Source of the DNA: an uncultured Muribaculaceae bacterium
Lineage (GTDB): Bacteria; Bacteroidota; Bacteroidia; Bacteroidales; Muribaculaceae
Length of the DNA: 64,000 nt
Assembly (NCBI GenBank): GCA_910583675.1
Contig: CAJTYH010000012.1
Coordinates: forward strand, 1-64,000
Reading direction: 5' to 3'
Part shown: in pieces, positions 16,731 through 23,882 of the stretch
How positions within the stretch are numbered: the first letter of the stretch is position 1
Layout: every line of letters begins with the position of its first letter
Program-made: the position numbers and the translations under genes
Notes under the pieces: model-generated
The model's database searches: none
Seen by the model: the letters and a program-made list of their open reading frames with translations, nothing else
Told to the model about the DNA's origin: nothing

Positions 16731-17845
16731 TCTGAACTTGGAGTCTCCGCTGGTTTTTCCTGAGGGCTGATAACAGTGAATGTCGTGTTTCGGAATGGAT
16801 AGAATATGATTGAGCCGTTTTTCTGCGCTAACCGTATATCTTGATCCAGAAGCTCGCCATTCTCCCTTAATAGATAACTGTCAAGATTCGCAATCTCTAT
16901 CTCCACCCGTTCAGTAGGCTTGACCGACAACTTCCTGACACTTTTGCCATTGATCTTGCATGAGATTTCACCGGCAGGGACATCTTCGAAACTGACTTCG
17001 ACCATATTTTCTGTCGACATGTCTTTCATTCCCGTTTCCACAAATGTAGTCCATTTTACAATATTTTTCCAGTGATCCGCACTGCGATAATTGTCAAGGC
17101 TTCCTTTGGGAACATATACAAAAAAGGTGCCGTATTTATTCTGATTATTATATATTATTTTATAAGAACTTTTGGATGGTTCGGGAATGTGAAAGGGAAT
17201 AGAGGAGTTTATAAAGATATACCTGAATCCGGCAAAATCCGTCGCACTTTCCTTCAATGATTCAGGCAAGGAAATCGCTTCGTACCCCGAGATCGAACTT
17301 TCCACCCTCTTTATGTGACATTTCTCTACTTTTTCAGGTACAATCAGCATCGTTTTGCCTTCTTTTGATTCTCTGGGGATGGCATACAGCTCCTTGCCGT
17401 CCTTTGACAAAAGCATACCTTCTATGCTTTTGAAATACGGATTTTCGGGGTCTACATATATCCCTCTGAAATCATCGGCACCACCCTGCAATATGCCTCT
17501 GTCCTCAAGATCCAGACCGCCAAGAGCCTGATTGATGTATCGAAAAGTTTTGGGGAGTCGAATTTCTTTGATACTTTTGAAGTGTTCAAAGCGACCGATG
17601 TCAACATAACTTCCCAAAACTGGAAGGACTACGCTATTCTCTCCTACCTTGTTTGCCTGTATGGTTTCAGGAATGACAAGAACTCCGTCAACCGGCATCT
17701 GGTATATCCCTCTCAGGTATACACCCTCGCCGATCCACTCCCATTGGAAATCAGATCCGTAGATAAACTCTGCGGATGCGCTTGTGCCGGGTGCCAACAA
17801 TCCCAGTAGGACAAAAGTCCGGCATAAAAATGATTTTAGTCTCAT
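16718..17845 (-). CDS. BspA-like secreted protein, N-terminal part of a frame-split gene
   Basis: A 375-residue frame beginning with a signal peptide (MRLKSFLCRTFVLLGLLAPG, cleavage near SASA). A BspA-type module follows (SDFQWEWIGEG, VLVIPETI, IKEIRLPKTF), as do typical linker features such as YVPKGSLDNYRSADHWKNI, which in this family sits just after the repeats. It stops at a TAG (16718-16720) two codons after the heptamer T TTA AAA. A shift of -1 there continues directly into the downstream LRR frame. It has no sorting tail of its own. It starts 48 bp downstream of the terminator of the structured RNA, and I see no consensus promoter in between, so readthrough from that RNA may drive it. 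Confidence 0.75.
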   Translation of the reverse strand: MRLKSFLCRTFVLLGLLAPGTSASAEFIYGSDFQWEWIGEGVYLRGIYQMPVDGVLVIPETIQANKVGENSVVLPVLGSYVDIGRFEHFKSIKEIRLPKTFRYINQALGGLDLEDRGILQGGADDFRGIYVDPENPYFKSIEGMLLSKDGKELYAIPRESKEGKTMLIVPEKVEKCHIKRVESSISGYEAISLPESLKESATDFAGFRYIFINSSIPFHIPEPSKSSYKIIYNNQNKYGTFFVYVPKGSLDNYRSADHWKNIVKWTTFVETGMKDMSTENMVEVSFEDVPAGEISCKINGKSVRKLSVKPTERVEIEIANLDSYLLRENGELLDQDIRLAQKNGSIIFYPFRNTTFTVISPQEKPAETPSSDLKQ

Positions 17846-17892
17846 TGTTCATTTTGCCTCTGGCTGTCCCTACCCCGGCATTGATTGGTTTA

Positions 17893-17940
17893 TAAAAAAG
17901 AAAAGACGCGGGAACATTACTGTTGCTCGTCTCCGCGTCT
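17893..17940 (-). terminator. intrinsic terminator of the structured RNA
   Basis: Minus-strand AGACGCGG pairs with CCGCGTCT (17933-17940 with 17904-17911) and is followed by TTTTCTTTTTT. The 21-nt loop contains AGCAACA, which can also pair with the upstream TGTTGCT (17975-17981). Confidence 0.85.
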
Positions 17941-18187
17941 CAGGGCCTTCGCATCGCCTTTCCAAGTAGAAACCAGCAACACTAAGAGCCCACGTCGATA
18001 TGAACTAACCGCACGATCTGCAATTACCTGCAGACCATGTCGATAAATACACATCTTGGTACGCGCTCACTGTTGCGTTTTCTTTGACTTGGATTTAGAA
18101 GTTGCGAAGTTCTGAAACGCCAAAGACAAACGTTTAGTAAACGTCTTTATAATATGTCGTCAGACAAGGCGTTGCGCCCTATCTGAC
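17893..18187 (-). ncRNA. structured non-coding RNA or long leader (6S-like or Bacteroidales-1-like candidate)
   Basis: About 295 nt bounded by a -7 element (TAAATTTGC, 18189-18197) and an intrinsic terminator (17893-17940). There is no plausible reading frame. Helices visible on the minus strand are: a 5' hairpin of about 13 bp (18187 down to about 18159); a near-palindrome around 18130-18144; GCGTTT with AAACGC enclosing a small hairpin; a long domain closed by GCAACA (18071-18076) with TGTTGC and capped by GGTCTGCA/TGCAGATC; then the terminator. A long rod with interrupted pairing recalls 6S RNA, and boundaries set by a Bacteroidetes promoter and a terminator recall the Bacteroidales-1 motif, but I could not verify either. 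Because the BspA gene begins 48 bp after the terminator, a regulatory leader is equally possible. Confidence 0.6.
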
Positions 18188-18188
18188 T

Positions 18189-18197
18189 GCAAATTTA
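18189..18197 (-). promoter_or_regulatory. -7 element of the structured RNA
   Basis: The minus strand reads TAAATTTGC, an exact TAnnTTTG element. Start of transcription would fall at about 18181-18187, the first base of the 5' hairpin. No good TTTG is seen at the -33 position. Confidence 0.55.
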
Positions 18198-18346
18198 TAA
18201 ATTAATTTTTAATTCCGCGAGTTTCGAAATACAAAATTTGAGTTATAGATAAAGAAACCATTAGAATGGAAATCCTGCCGTATTTGACGACCGCCAAACG
18301 AGTTTATACATGCAAGGGAGACCTTTGTGAGGTCACACGGTACACG

Positions 18347-18437
18347 TCAACCACGGCACCTCCGCCCAGCGCGAGCGCTGGTTCCGCAAAGGTCTATCCA
18401 CCGGATGTCCTTTACCACCTTCTATTCCTCGCTGTAA
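18347..18437 (+). pseudogene. duplicated 3'-end fragment of the YpfJ-type metallopeptidase gene
   Basis: About 90 bp that match the end of the intact gene at 13882-13988 in the same orientation. The first 35 bases (tcaaccacgg to gcgctgg) are identical, third codon positions included; two transitions follow, then a stretch 16 bp shorter than the intact copy, then the shared end tcctcgctgtaa. The encoded remnant would be NHGTSAQRERWFRKGLSTG before the frame is lost. Read in another frame the tail gives SFTTFYSSL followed by the stop. No upstream part of the gene is present. Confidence 0.85.
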
Positions 18438-18527
18438 CACTCAGGTGATTGGCTGCGCTGTCAACCGATTGAAAGGTGGGTGTAGTAAGGTACAGAAAAA
18501 TTTCCGAAATTATTGCGGCAACACTCC

Positions 18528-18690
18528 TTTCTCCCTCATATAGTCGGTTAGGTCTTCCACAAGATAGCGTGAACTAAAAGTGTGCAACACGTCATACGAA
18601 GGTACAATATAGTCATAGAGTATACCGGACTGCTTTAGCCGCTCGTATACATCCCTTTGGCAAATTTTGTGGCTGTTCCGCGAGATTAGT
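18528..18690 (-). pseudogene. 5'-truncated remnant resembling DUF3791 family
   Basis: On the minus strand an open frame ending in TAA (18528-18530) encodes QRDVYERLKQSGILYDYIV, then PSYDVLHTFSSRYLVEDLTD, then YMREKGVLPQ. The YDVLHT core and the helical YLVEDL segment are what I know from DUF3791 small proteins, which in gut Firmicutes and Bacteroidetes often sit beside DUF3990 ADP-ribosyltransferase-like genes. Upstream the frame meets a TGA after about 15 codons; a nearby ATG in another frame gives only MTNLAEQ-like residues. It is most likely a decayed fragment. The family call is from memory and of moderate certainty. Confidence 0.55.
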
Positions 18691-18744
18691 CATTTCTTTA
18701 ACGAATGTTGAATGTTGGGAACTTGGGAGGAGGAAATATAATCA

Positions 18745-18788
18745 AAAATTCTCCGCATCAAACCTTGCCGTTTGATGCGGAGAATTTT
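18745..18788 (-). terminator. terminator of the etfB-etfA-acd operon
   Basis: A 19-bp perfect stem (18745-18763 with 18770-18788, loop of 6) lies 41 bp after the acd stop codon. The minus-strand 3' arm ends in TTTT. Confidence 0.9.
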
Positions 18789-18828
18789 AGTGGAATCCTA
18801 TGTGGATTATGGTGTTGTCAGGGATGGA

Positions 18829-20538
18829 TCATGCGGGGTTGTAGGCCGACATGTTCTCGGGGGTTACCGTGGAGATTATGGCCATATTCTTGGCTACGTT
18901 GGCAGCGGCGAGGTTTACATAAACCTTGGCACTCCGGGTAAGGGATTCGCTGTTGTAGCGGGTCGCATCTGTCATAAGCAGATAGCTCATTACAACGTCG
19001 CCGGCCATCTCCACGAGATGACGTGCCATAAGATCCGTGTAGCATGTGTCGTTTGCTTCATGCACACGCTTTACTGCCTCCTGATACTGGTGGAAGAGGT
19101 TCTCCACGATTGACTTCTGAGCCTGGAATTCATCGGAGATCTCCATCTGGGCGTAACCCTCTACGAGTTGTGCGTATGTGCCGGTGAAGACGTGGCGTAT
19201 GGCAGCTACGACCTGGAGCTGTGTGGTACCCTCGTAGATCGAAGTGATGCGGGCGTCGCGGTAGACGCGTTCGCAAGCGTAGTCCTTCATGAATCCTGAA
19301 CCGCCATGGATCTGGATGCAGTCATAGGCGTTCTGGTTGCAATATTCGCTCGTAAGCCCCTTTGCAAGTGGTGTGCATGCGTCGGCGAGCTTGTTGTACA
19401 GCTTCATCTCCTTGCGCTCGTCGGGAGTGAGGGAACGCTCGCGTGCGATATCCTCGTATGCCTTGTAGAGATCCACATAGCGTGCGGTCTCGTACAGGAG
19501 GCAACGTGAGGCATCAAGTTTTGCCTTCATGTTTGCGAGAATCTCCTGCACAGCAGGGAATTCAATGATTGCCTTGCCGAACTGCTTGCGGTCTTTTGCA
19601 TATGCCTCAGCCTCGCGGTAAGCGATTTCGCTGACACCTACGCTCTGGGCTGCAATGCCGAGACGGGCACCGTTCATCAGAGCCATCACATACTTGATCA
19701 GACCCATTCGGCGTGAGCCGCAAAGTTCAGCCTTTGCATTCTTGTAGACAAGCTCGCATGTGGGTGAACCCTTGATGCCGAGTTTGTTTTCGATACGGCG
19801 CACGTTTACTCCACCCTGACGTTTGTCGTAGATGAACATGGAGAGGCCGCGACCGTCTTTTGTGCCATCCTCTGAGCGGGCAAGCACGAGGTGTATGTCT
19901 GCGTCGCCGTTGGTGATGAAACGCTTCACGCCGTTGAGCAGCCATGTCCCGTCGGGTTGTTCGGTTGCCTTGAGCATTACAGACTGGAGGTCTGAGCCGG
20001 CATCCGGTTCAGTCAAGTCCATTGACATTGTCTCCCCGGCGCACACGCGCGGGATGAAACGCTCGCGCTGGTCTTCCGAGCCGAACTCATACAATGTTTC
20101 GGCGCAGTCCTGAAGTCCCCACAGGTTCTCGAAGCCTGTATCGGCACGGCTCACGATGTCAGCCGCCATGATATATGGGGTGATGGGGAAGTTGAGGCCA
20201 CCGAAACGGCGGGGCATCGCCATGCCCATCAAGCCTGCCTTGCGGCATGCTGCAAGGTTTTCCTGAGTGCCGGGAGCATAGGTTACACGACCGTCTGCCA
20301 CTGTGGGGCCGTCGTGATCCACACCTTCGGCATTGTCGGCGATGGTGGTGCCGCAAAGCTCGCCTACTATTTCGAGCACGCGGTTGTAGTTGTCCATGGC
20401 GTCGTCGTAGTTGAGCGGCGCATAGTCAAACTTCTCTGCATCTGCGAAGTCGCGCTCCTTGAGGGCTACGATTTTGCGCATCAGGGGATGCTGCAGGTGA
20501 AGTTTAAGATCGGGATTATCTGTATAGAAATTAGCCAT
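18829..20538 (-). CDS. acyl-CoA dehydrogenase
   Basis: FAD enzyme of 569 residues that introduces a 2,3-double bond into acyl-CoA (or, run in reverse with Etf, reduces enoyl-CoA). Family landmarks are LTEPDAGSDLQ, IKGSPTCEL, YAKDRKQFGKAI, and IYEGTTQLQ near residue 433, where the Glu is the expected catalytic base. An extra C-terminal region of about 120 residues (YQEAVKRVHEAND) is typical of the longer bacterial acyl-CoA dehydrogenases. It sits 8 bp after etfA in a three-gene operon, so electrons pass to or from the linked EtfAB. The substrate, possibly short-chain acyl-CoA, cannot be told from sequence. Confidence 0.92.
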   Translation of the reverse strand: MANFYTDNPDLKLHLQHPLMRKIVALKERDFADAEKFDYAPLNYDDAMDNYNRVLEIVGELCGTTIADNAEGVDHDGPTVADGRVTYAPGTQENLAACRKAGLMGMAMPRRFGGLNFPITPYIMAADIVSRADTGFENLWGLQDCAETLYEFGSEDQRERFIPRVCAGETMSMDLTEPDAGSDLQSVMLKATEQPDGTWLLNGVKRFITNGDADIHLVLARSEDGTKDGRGLSMFIYDKRQGGVNVRRIENKLGIKGSPTCELVYKNAKAELCGSRRMGLIKYVMALMNGARLGIAAQSVGVSEIAYREAEAYAKDRKQFGKAIIEFPAVQEILANMKAKLDASRCLLYETARYVDLYKAYEDIARERSLTPDERKEMKLYNKLADACTPLAKGLTSEYCNQNAYDCIQIHGGSGFMKDYACERVYRDARITSIYEGTTQLQVVAAIRHVFTGTYAQLVEGYAQMEISDEFQAQKSIVENLFHQYQEAVKRVHEANDTCYTDLMARHLVEMAGDVVMSYLLMTDATRYNSESLTRSAKVYVNLAAANVAKNMAIISTVTPENMSAYNPA

Positions 20539-20546
20539 GGCTGTGC

Positions 20547-21593
20547 TTACTTGGAGTTTTTCTTGTAATATTTGATGAGTTTGGGCACTATATCCTCGTA
20601 GTTGCCGGTGATCACATAGTCGGCGATGGAGTTGATCGGTGCGTTGGGATCATTGTTGATGGAGATGATTATGGCGCTCTCCTTCATGCCGGCGATATGC
20701 TGGATCTGACCGGAGATGCCGCAGGCGATGTAGAGTTTCGGGCGCACTGTCACACCGGTCTGGCCTACCTGACGTGCATGTTCGGCATATCCTGCGTCCA
20801 CTGCCGCACGTGTGGCACCTACTTCGGCTCCCAGCACGTTGGCCAGTTCGAACAACATGTCGAATCCCTCCTTGCTTCCTACTCCGTAACCTCCGGCTAC
20901 TACTATAGGCGCGTTCTTGATGTTGATCTTGGACTTGGCTATGTGGCGGTCAAGTATCTCAACCACATATTCGGAGGGATCCACGAAGAAGTCGGCATGC
21001 AGTGGCATTACCTCACCCTTGTATTCCGGATCGAGTACCTGCTTCTTCATCACCCCTTCACGCACGGTCGCCATCTGAGGACGGCACTCCGGATTCACGA
21101 TTGTGGCAACGATGTTGCCGCCGAAAGCGGGGCGGATCTGGTAAAGCAGGTTCTTGTATTCCGTTCCGGTCTTGGGATCCTTGTGGTCTCCGATCTCAAG
21201 CGACGTGCAGTCTGCTGTAAGGCCTGAATGGAGGGCTGAGCTTACGCGTGGGCCGAGGTCGCGGCCTATGCAGGTGGCACCCATGAGGCAGACCTGAGGC
21301 TTGGTCATCTTGAAGAGCTTGATGAGCACTGCCGCATGAGGATTGGAAGTATAGGGATAGAGGCGCGGGTCTTCTACTTTGTAGACCATGTCTGTCCCGT
21401 AAGGGAAGAGTTGTTTCTCTATGCCTTCAAGTTTGTCGCCTATGACTATGGCTTCAAGTTTCACGCCCAGTTTGTCGGCGAGCTGACGGCCTTTCGTCAG
21501 GAGTTCAAGGCTTACGTCGGCAACCTTTCCGTCATCGTATTCGCAATAGACGATAACGTTGTTCTGGTTTACGATATTATATTGATTCTCCAT
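20547..21593 (-). CDS. etfA: electron transfer flavoprotein subunit alpha
   Basis: FAD-binding alpha subunit of Etf, 348 residues. The N-terminal half resembles the beta subunit fold (VIVYCEYDDGKVADVSLELL). The C-terminal FAD domain shows VVAGGYGVGSKEGF, GATRAAVDAGY, RQVGQTGVTVRPKLYIACGI, SGQIQHIAGMK and SINNDPNAPI, all expected for EtfA. It lies between etfB (40-bp gap) and acyl-CoA dehydrogenase (8-bp gap). Together the three would form an acyl-CoA dehydrogenase/Etf unit; whether it bifurcates electrons cannot be decided here. Confidence 0.95.
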   Translation of the reverse strand: MENQYNIVNQNNVIVYCEYDDGKVADVSLELLTKGRQLADKLGVKLEAIVIGDKLEGIEKQLFPYGTDMVYKVEDPRLYPYTSNPHAAVLIKLFKMTKPQVCLMGATCIGRDLGPRVSSALHSGLTADCTSLEIGDHKDPKTGTEYKNLLYQIRPAFGGNIVATIVNPECRPQMATVREGVMKKQVLDPEYKGEVMPLHADFFVDPSEYVVEILDRHIAKSKINIKNAPIVVAGGYGVGSKEGFDMLFELANVLGAEVGATRAAVDAGYAEHARQVGQTGVTVRPKLYIACGISGQIQHIAGMKESAIIISINNDPNAPINSIADYVITGNYEDIVPKLIKYYKKNSK

Positions 21594-21633
21594 TGGGATT
21601 CTTTGTTAATGAATGTGATGTTGGGTGACGTGT

Positions 21634-22506
21634 TTAGCCGATGGTGTGGTTGGCTATGAGCGTCTTCACCAGTTCCTCTATCTGCTCGTCGTTGTTGTCC
21701 AGACGAAGCGATTCCTTTGCGGTGAATACCACGTTTTCGATTGCCTTTACCTTGGTGGGGGAGCCTGGCATGCCGATCTGGGTCGGATCTGCCTCTACGA
21801 AAGCGGCGCTCCACTCCTGGAGATTTAGCCCCGGACGCTTGTCTACCAACGCCTTCAGTTCGTCGGAGAGTTTCTCCTTTTCAGACGGGGAAACGGCATA
21901 TTTGTATTGCATCACACGTTTGGCATTGCGCGGACGGCAGTCGGGAGCGGAACCGTTGACCGTTACTACCATGGGGAGAGGAGCCTTCACCGTTTCCACA
22001 CCAGATTCGATGCGTCGGCGGATGGTGGCCTTGCCGTCGGCAATGCCGAGGATCTCTTCTGCATATGTCACCTGGGGCATCCCGAGCTTTTCTGCAACCT
22101 GCGGGCCTACCTGGGCGGTATCACCGTCGATGGCCTGACGTCCGCAGAGCACCATGTCTACTTTGCCCATTTTCTTTATGGCCTGTGCGAGGGAATAGGA
22201 GGTGGCGAGCGTGTCTGCACCGCCGAGGGCACGGTCGGTAAGCACGATTCCGGTATCTGCACCGCGGAACATGGCTTCGCGGATAACTTCTGCCGCACGG
22301 GGCAGACCCATGGTCAGTATCGTCACGGTGCTTCCGGGATAAGTGTCCTTAAGGCGGAGTGCCTGTTCCAGAGCGTTCAGGTCTTCAGGATTAAAGATGG
22401 CGGGCAGAGCTGCGCGGTTGATTGTGCCATCTTCCTTCATAGCATCTTTTCCTACGTTGCGGGTGTCAGGCACCTGCTTGGCAAGAACTACGATGTTTAA
22501 GCTCAT
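21634..22506 (-). CDS. etfB: electron transfer flavoprotein subunit beta
   Basis: Beta subunit of Etf, 290 residues. Visible features are the N-terminal NIVVLAKQVPDTRNVG, the middle ADTLATSYSLAQAI, and CGRQAIDGDTAQVGPQVAE, the nucleotide-binding signature of EtfB. Insertions make it longer than the roughly 250-residue mitochondrial form. It is the first gene of the operon: a consensus promoter lies about 95-130 bp upstream, giving a leader of close to 90 nt. Confidence 0.95.
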   Translation of the reverse strand: MSLNIVVLAKQVPDTRNVGKDAMKEDGTINRAALPAIFNPEDLNALEQALRLKDTYPGSTVTILTMGLPRAAEVIREAMFRGADTGIVLTDRALGGADTLATSYSLAQAIKKMGKVDMVLCGRQAIDGDTAQVGPQVAEKLGMPQVTYAEEILGIADGKATIRRRIESGVETVKAPLPMVVTVNGSAPDCRPRNAKRVMQYKYAVSPSEKEKLSDELKALVDKRPGLNLQEWSAAFVEADPTQIGMPGSPTKVKAIENVVFTAKESLRLDNNDEQIEELVKTLIANHTIG

Positions 22507-22600
22507 AATTTTACTATTTGGTTTAGTTTATAGTTTTCAAGTTTGGAGCGCCAACTCGTTACTGTTTCTTACAGTTGCCCGGCGCGTTGTTTTCAGCGAT

Positions 22601-22633
22601 GCAAAGTTACTCAAAATCAGCCACCTCGCCAAA
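22601..22633 (-). promoter_or_regulatory. promoter of the etfB-etfA-acd operon
   Basis: The minus strand reads TTTG (22630-22633), 20 nt, TAACTTTGC (22601-22609), a full -33/-7 match. The predicted start near 22594 leaves a leader of about 88 nt. Confidence 0.82.
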
Positions 22634-22696
22634 TCTTTTTTCGCACAATATTCCTAAGATTGTCCTTTTGGACTTGTCTTTGGCATGTCACTATAT

Positions 22697-22741
22697 AAAA
22701 TGCCCCGTGTTCAAAATCATGCATTTGACACGGGGCGTTTT
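22697..22741 (-). terminator. terminator of the GH43 arabinanase gene
   Basis: GCCCCGTGT (22702-22710) pairs with its complement at 22728-22736, extended on both sides by AAA/TTT pairs. The minus-strand 3' flank begins with a short T run. It lies 50 bp after the gene's stop codon. Confidence 0.75.
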
Positions 22742-22790
22742 GATTGTTTACTCAGGATTTGTCTGTTGTCGCTGATGCTTGGGAAACGTT

Positions 22791-23795
22791 TTACCGTTTT
22801 CTGATCACTGGGCGTTTTGCCGTTTCAGAGGGCTGTCCTGTTGCTGTGCGTGGCCATCCCTCTGCATCCCATGTGACACGGTCGAGATATACTTTTCTGC
22901 CGGCCTTGGGCTCGGCTGCGTCGAAGCCGTGATAAAGCATCCAGTAGTTGCCGGCATCGTCAGTTACGAAATTGGCGTTGTGACCGGGGCCTATCACCTT
23001 CTCGCTGCGTTCATGCATGAGTGAGAAACCGTTTTCCATTGCCGGTTTGCCCTCTTTGTCTACGTATGGGCCGAAAAGATCCTTCGAACGGGCTACGACC
23101 ACGCGATATGTGCTTCTTTCCCCCTCGCAGCATGAGCCGGCGGAACCGACCAGGTAGTAGTATCCGTCATGTTTGAAGATGTTGGTGCCTTCTGTCAGCG
23201 TTCCTGCTATCTGACGTTTCTCTGCACCCGGTTTTACCGACAGGCCGTCATCCGACAGTTCTATGCCATATATGCCACGGAAACTTCCCCAGAAAAGGTA
23301 TTTTTTACCGTTCTCCTCGAAGTATACCGGGTCAATGCTGTTCTGCACGCCGATCTCGTTGCTGATGAACAATTTACCGTGATCGGTAAATGGTCCCTCG
23401 GGAGCATCGGCGGTGGCCACGCCTATGCCGCATTCCCATTCGCCGCCCCATTTCGATTTGGAATAGTAAAGCACGTACTTGTCGCCGATCCGTTGAATGT
23501 CAGGAGCCCATATACTGCCGTCTGGCACCATCTGCGGGCGTGTCTCGTCGGTGAAAGCGGTGCCCACAAGTTCCCAGTCCACAAGATCCTTGGATTTGAA
23601 TATCGGAAGGTTGCGCACGTTTTCAGTGGCGTATAGGTAATATGTCCCATCGTCGGCGCGTATTACCGTCGGATCAGGAGCGCTTCGGTTGATTACCGGA
23701 TTACTGTATGTTACGTCGGCTGCCGTCGCCATGAAAGCCGCAGAGGCAATGATGCCCAAGATGCTTCGTTTGGATAAAATAGTACTGTATTTCAT
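22791..23795 (-). CDS. glycoside hydrolase family 43, endo-arabinanase-like
   Basis: Secreted 334-residue five-bladed beta-propeller hydrolase acting on arabinose-containing plant polysaccharide. A signal peptide spans about residues 1-26 (ends MATAA). The three GH43 acidic residues are visible: Asp41 in SAPDPTVIRADDG (base), Asp155 in NSIDPVYFE (pKa modulator) and Glu202 in TLTEGTNIFK (acid). IWAPDIQ and GPGHNANF are further family blocks; the latter matches the endo-1,5-alpha-L-arabinanase group more than xylosidases. No SusCD pair or other carbohydrate gene lies next to it, so it is a stand-alone enzyme rather than part of a visible utilisation locus. Confidence 0.85.
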   Translation of the reverse strand: MKYSTILSKRSILGIIASAAFMATAADVTYSNPVINRSAPDPTVIRADDGTYYLYATENVRNLPIFKSKDLVDWELVGTAFTDETRPQMVPDGSIWAPDIQRIGDKYVLYYSKSKWGGEWECGIGVATADAPEGPFTDHGKLFISNEIGVQNSIDPVYFEENGKKYLFWGSFRGIYGIELSDDGLSVKPGAEKRQIAGTLTEGTNIFKHDGYYYLVGSAGSCCEGERSTYRVVVARSKDLFGPYVDKEGKPAMENGFSLMHERSEKVIGPGHNANFVTDDAGNYWMLYHGFDAAEPKAGRKVYLDRVTWDAEGWPRTATGQPSETAKRPVIRKR

Positions 23796-23832
23796 GGTTT
23801 TGTTAAATTTGGTAAGTCATGTGTAATAATAA

Positions 23833-23869
23833 GCATGGATCCCAAGCCTGAACGTTGAGGGATCCATGC
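23833..23869 (-). terminator. terminator of purL
   Basis: An 11-bp stem (GCATGGATCCC, 23833-23843 with 23859-23869) is followed on the minus strand by TTATTATT. It lies 14 bp after the purL stop. Confidence 0.85.
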
Positions 23870-23882
23870 TTTTGTTGGAGTG

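Noticed and set aside
17904..17940. Plus-strand terminator from the same hairpin
   Set aside because: The T run occurs only on the minus-strand side; on the plus strand the stem is followed by CAGGGCC.
17893..18187. tmRNA, RNase P RNA or SRP RNA
   Set aside because: No CCA-like end or tag reading frame, no conserved RNase P core sequence, and no GGAA-capped SRP helix were found.
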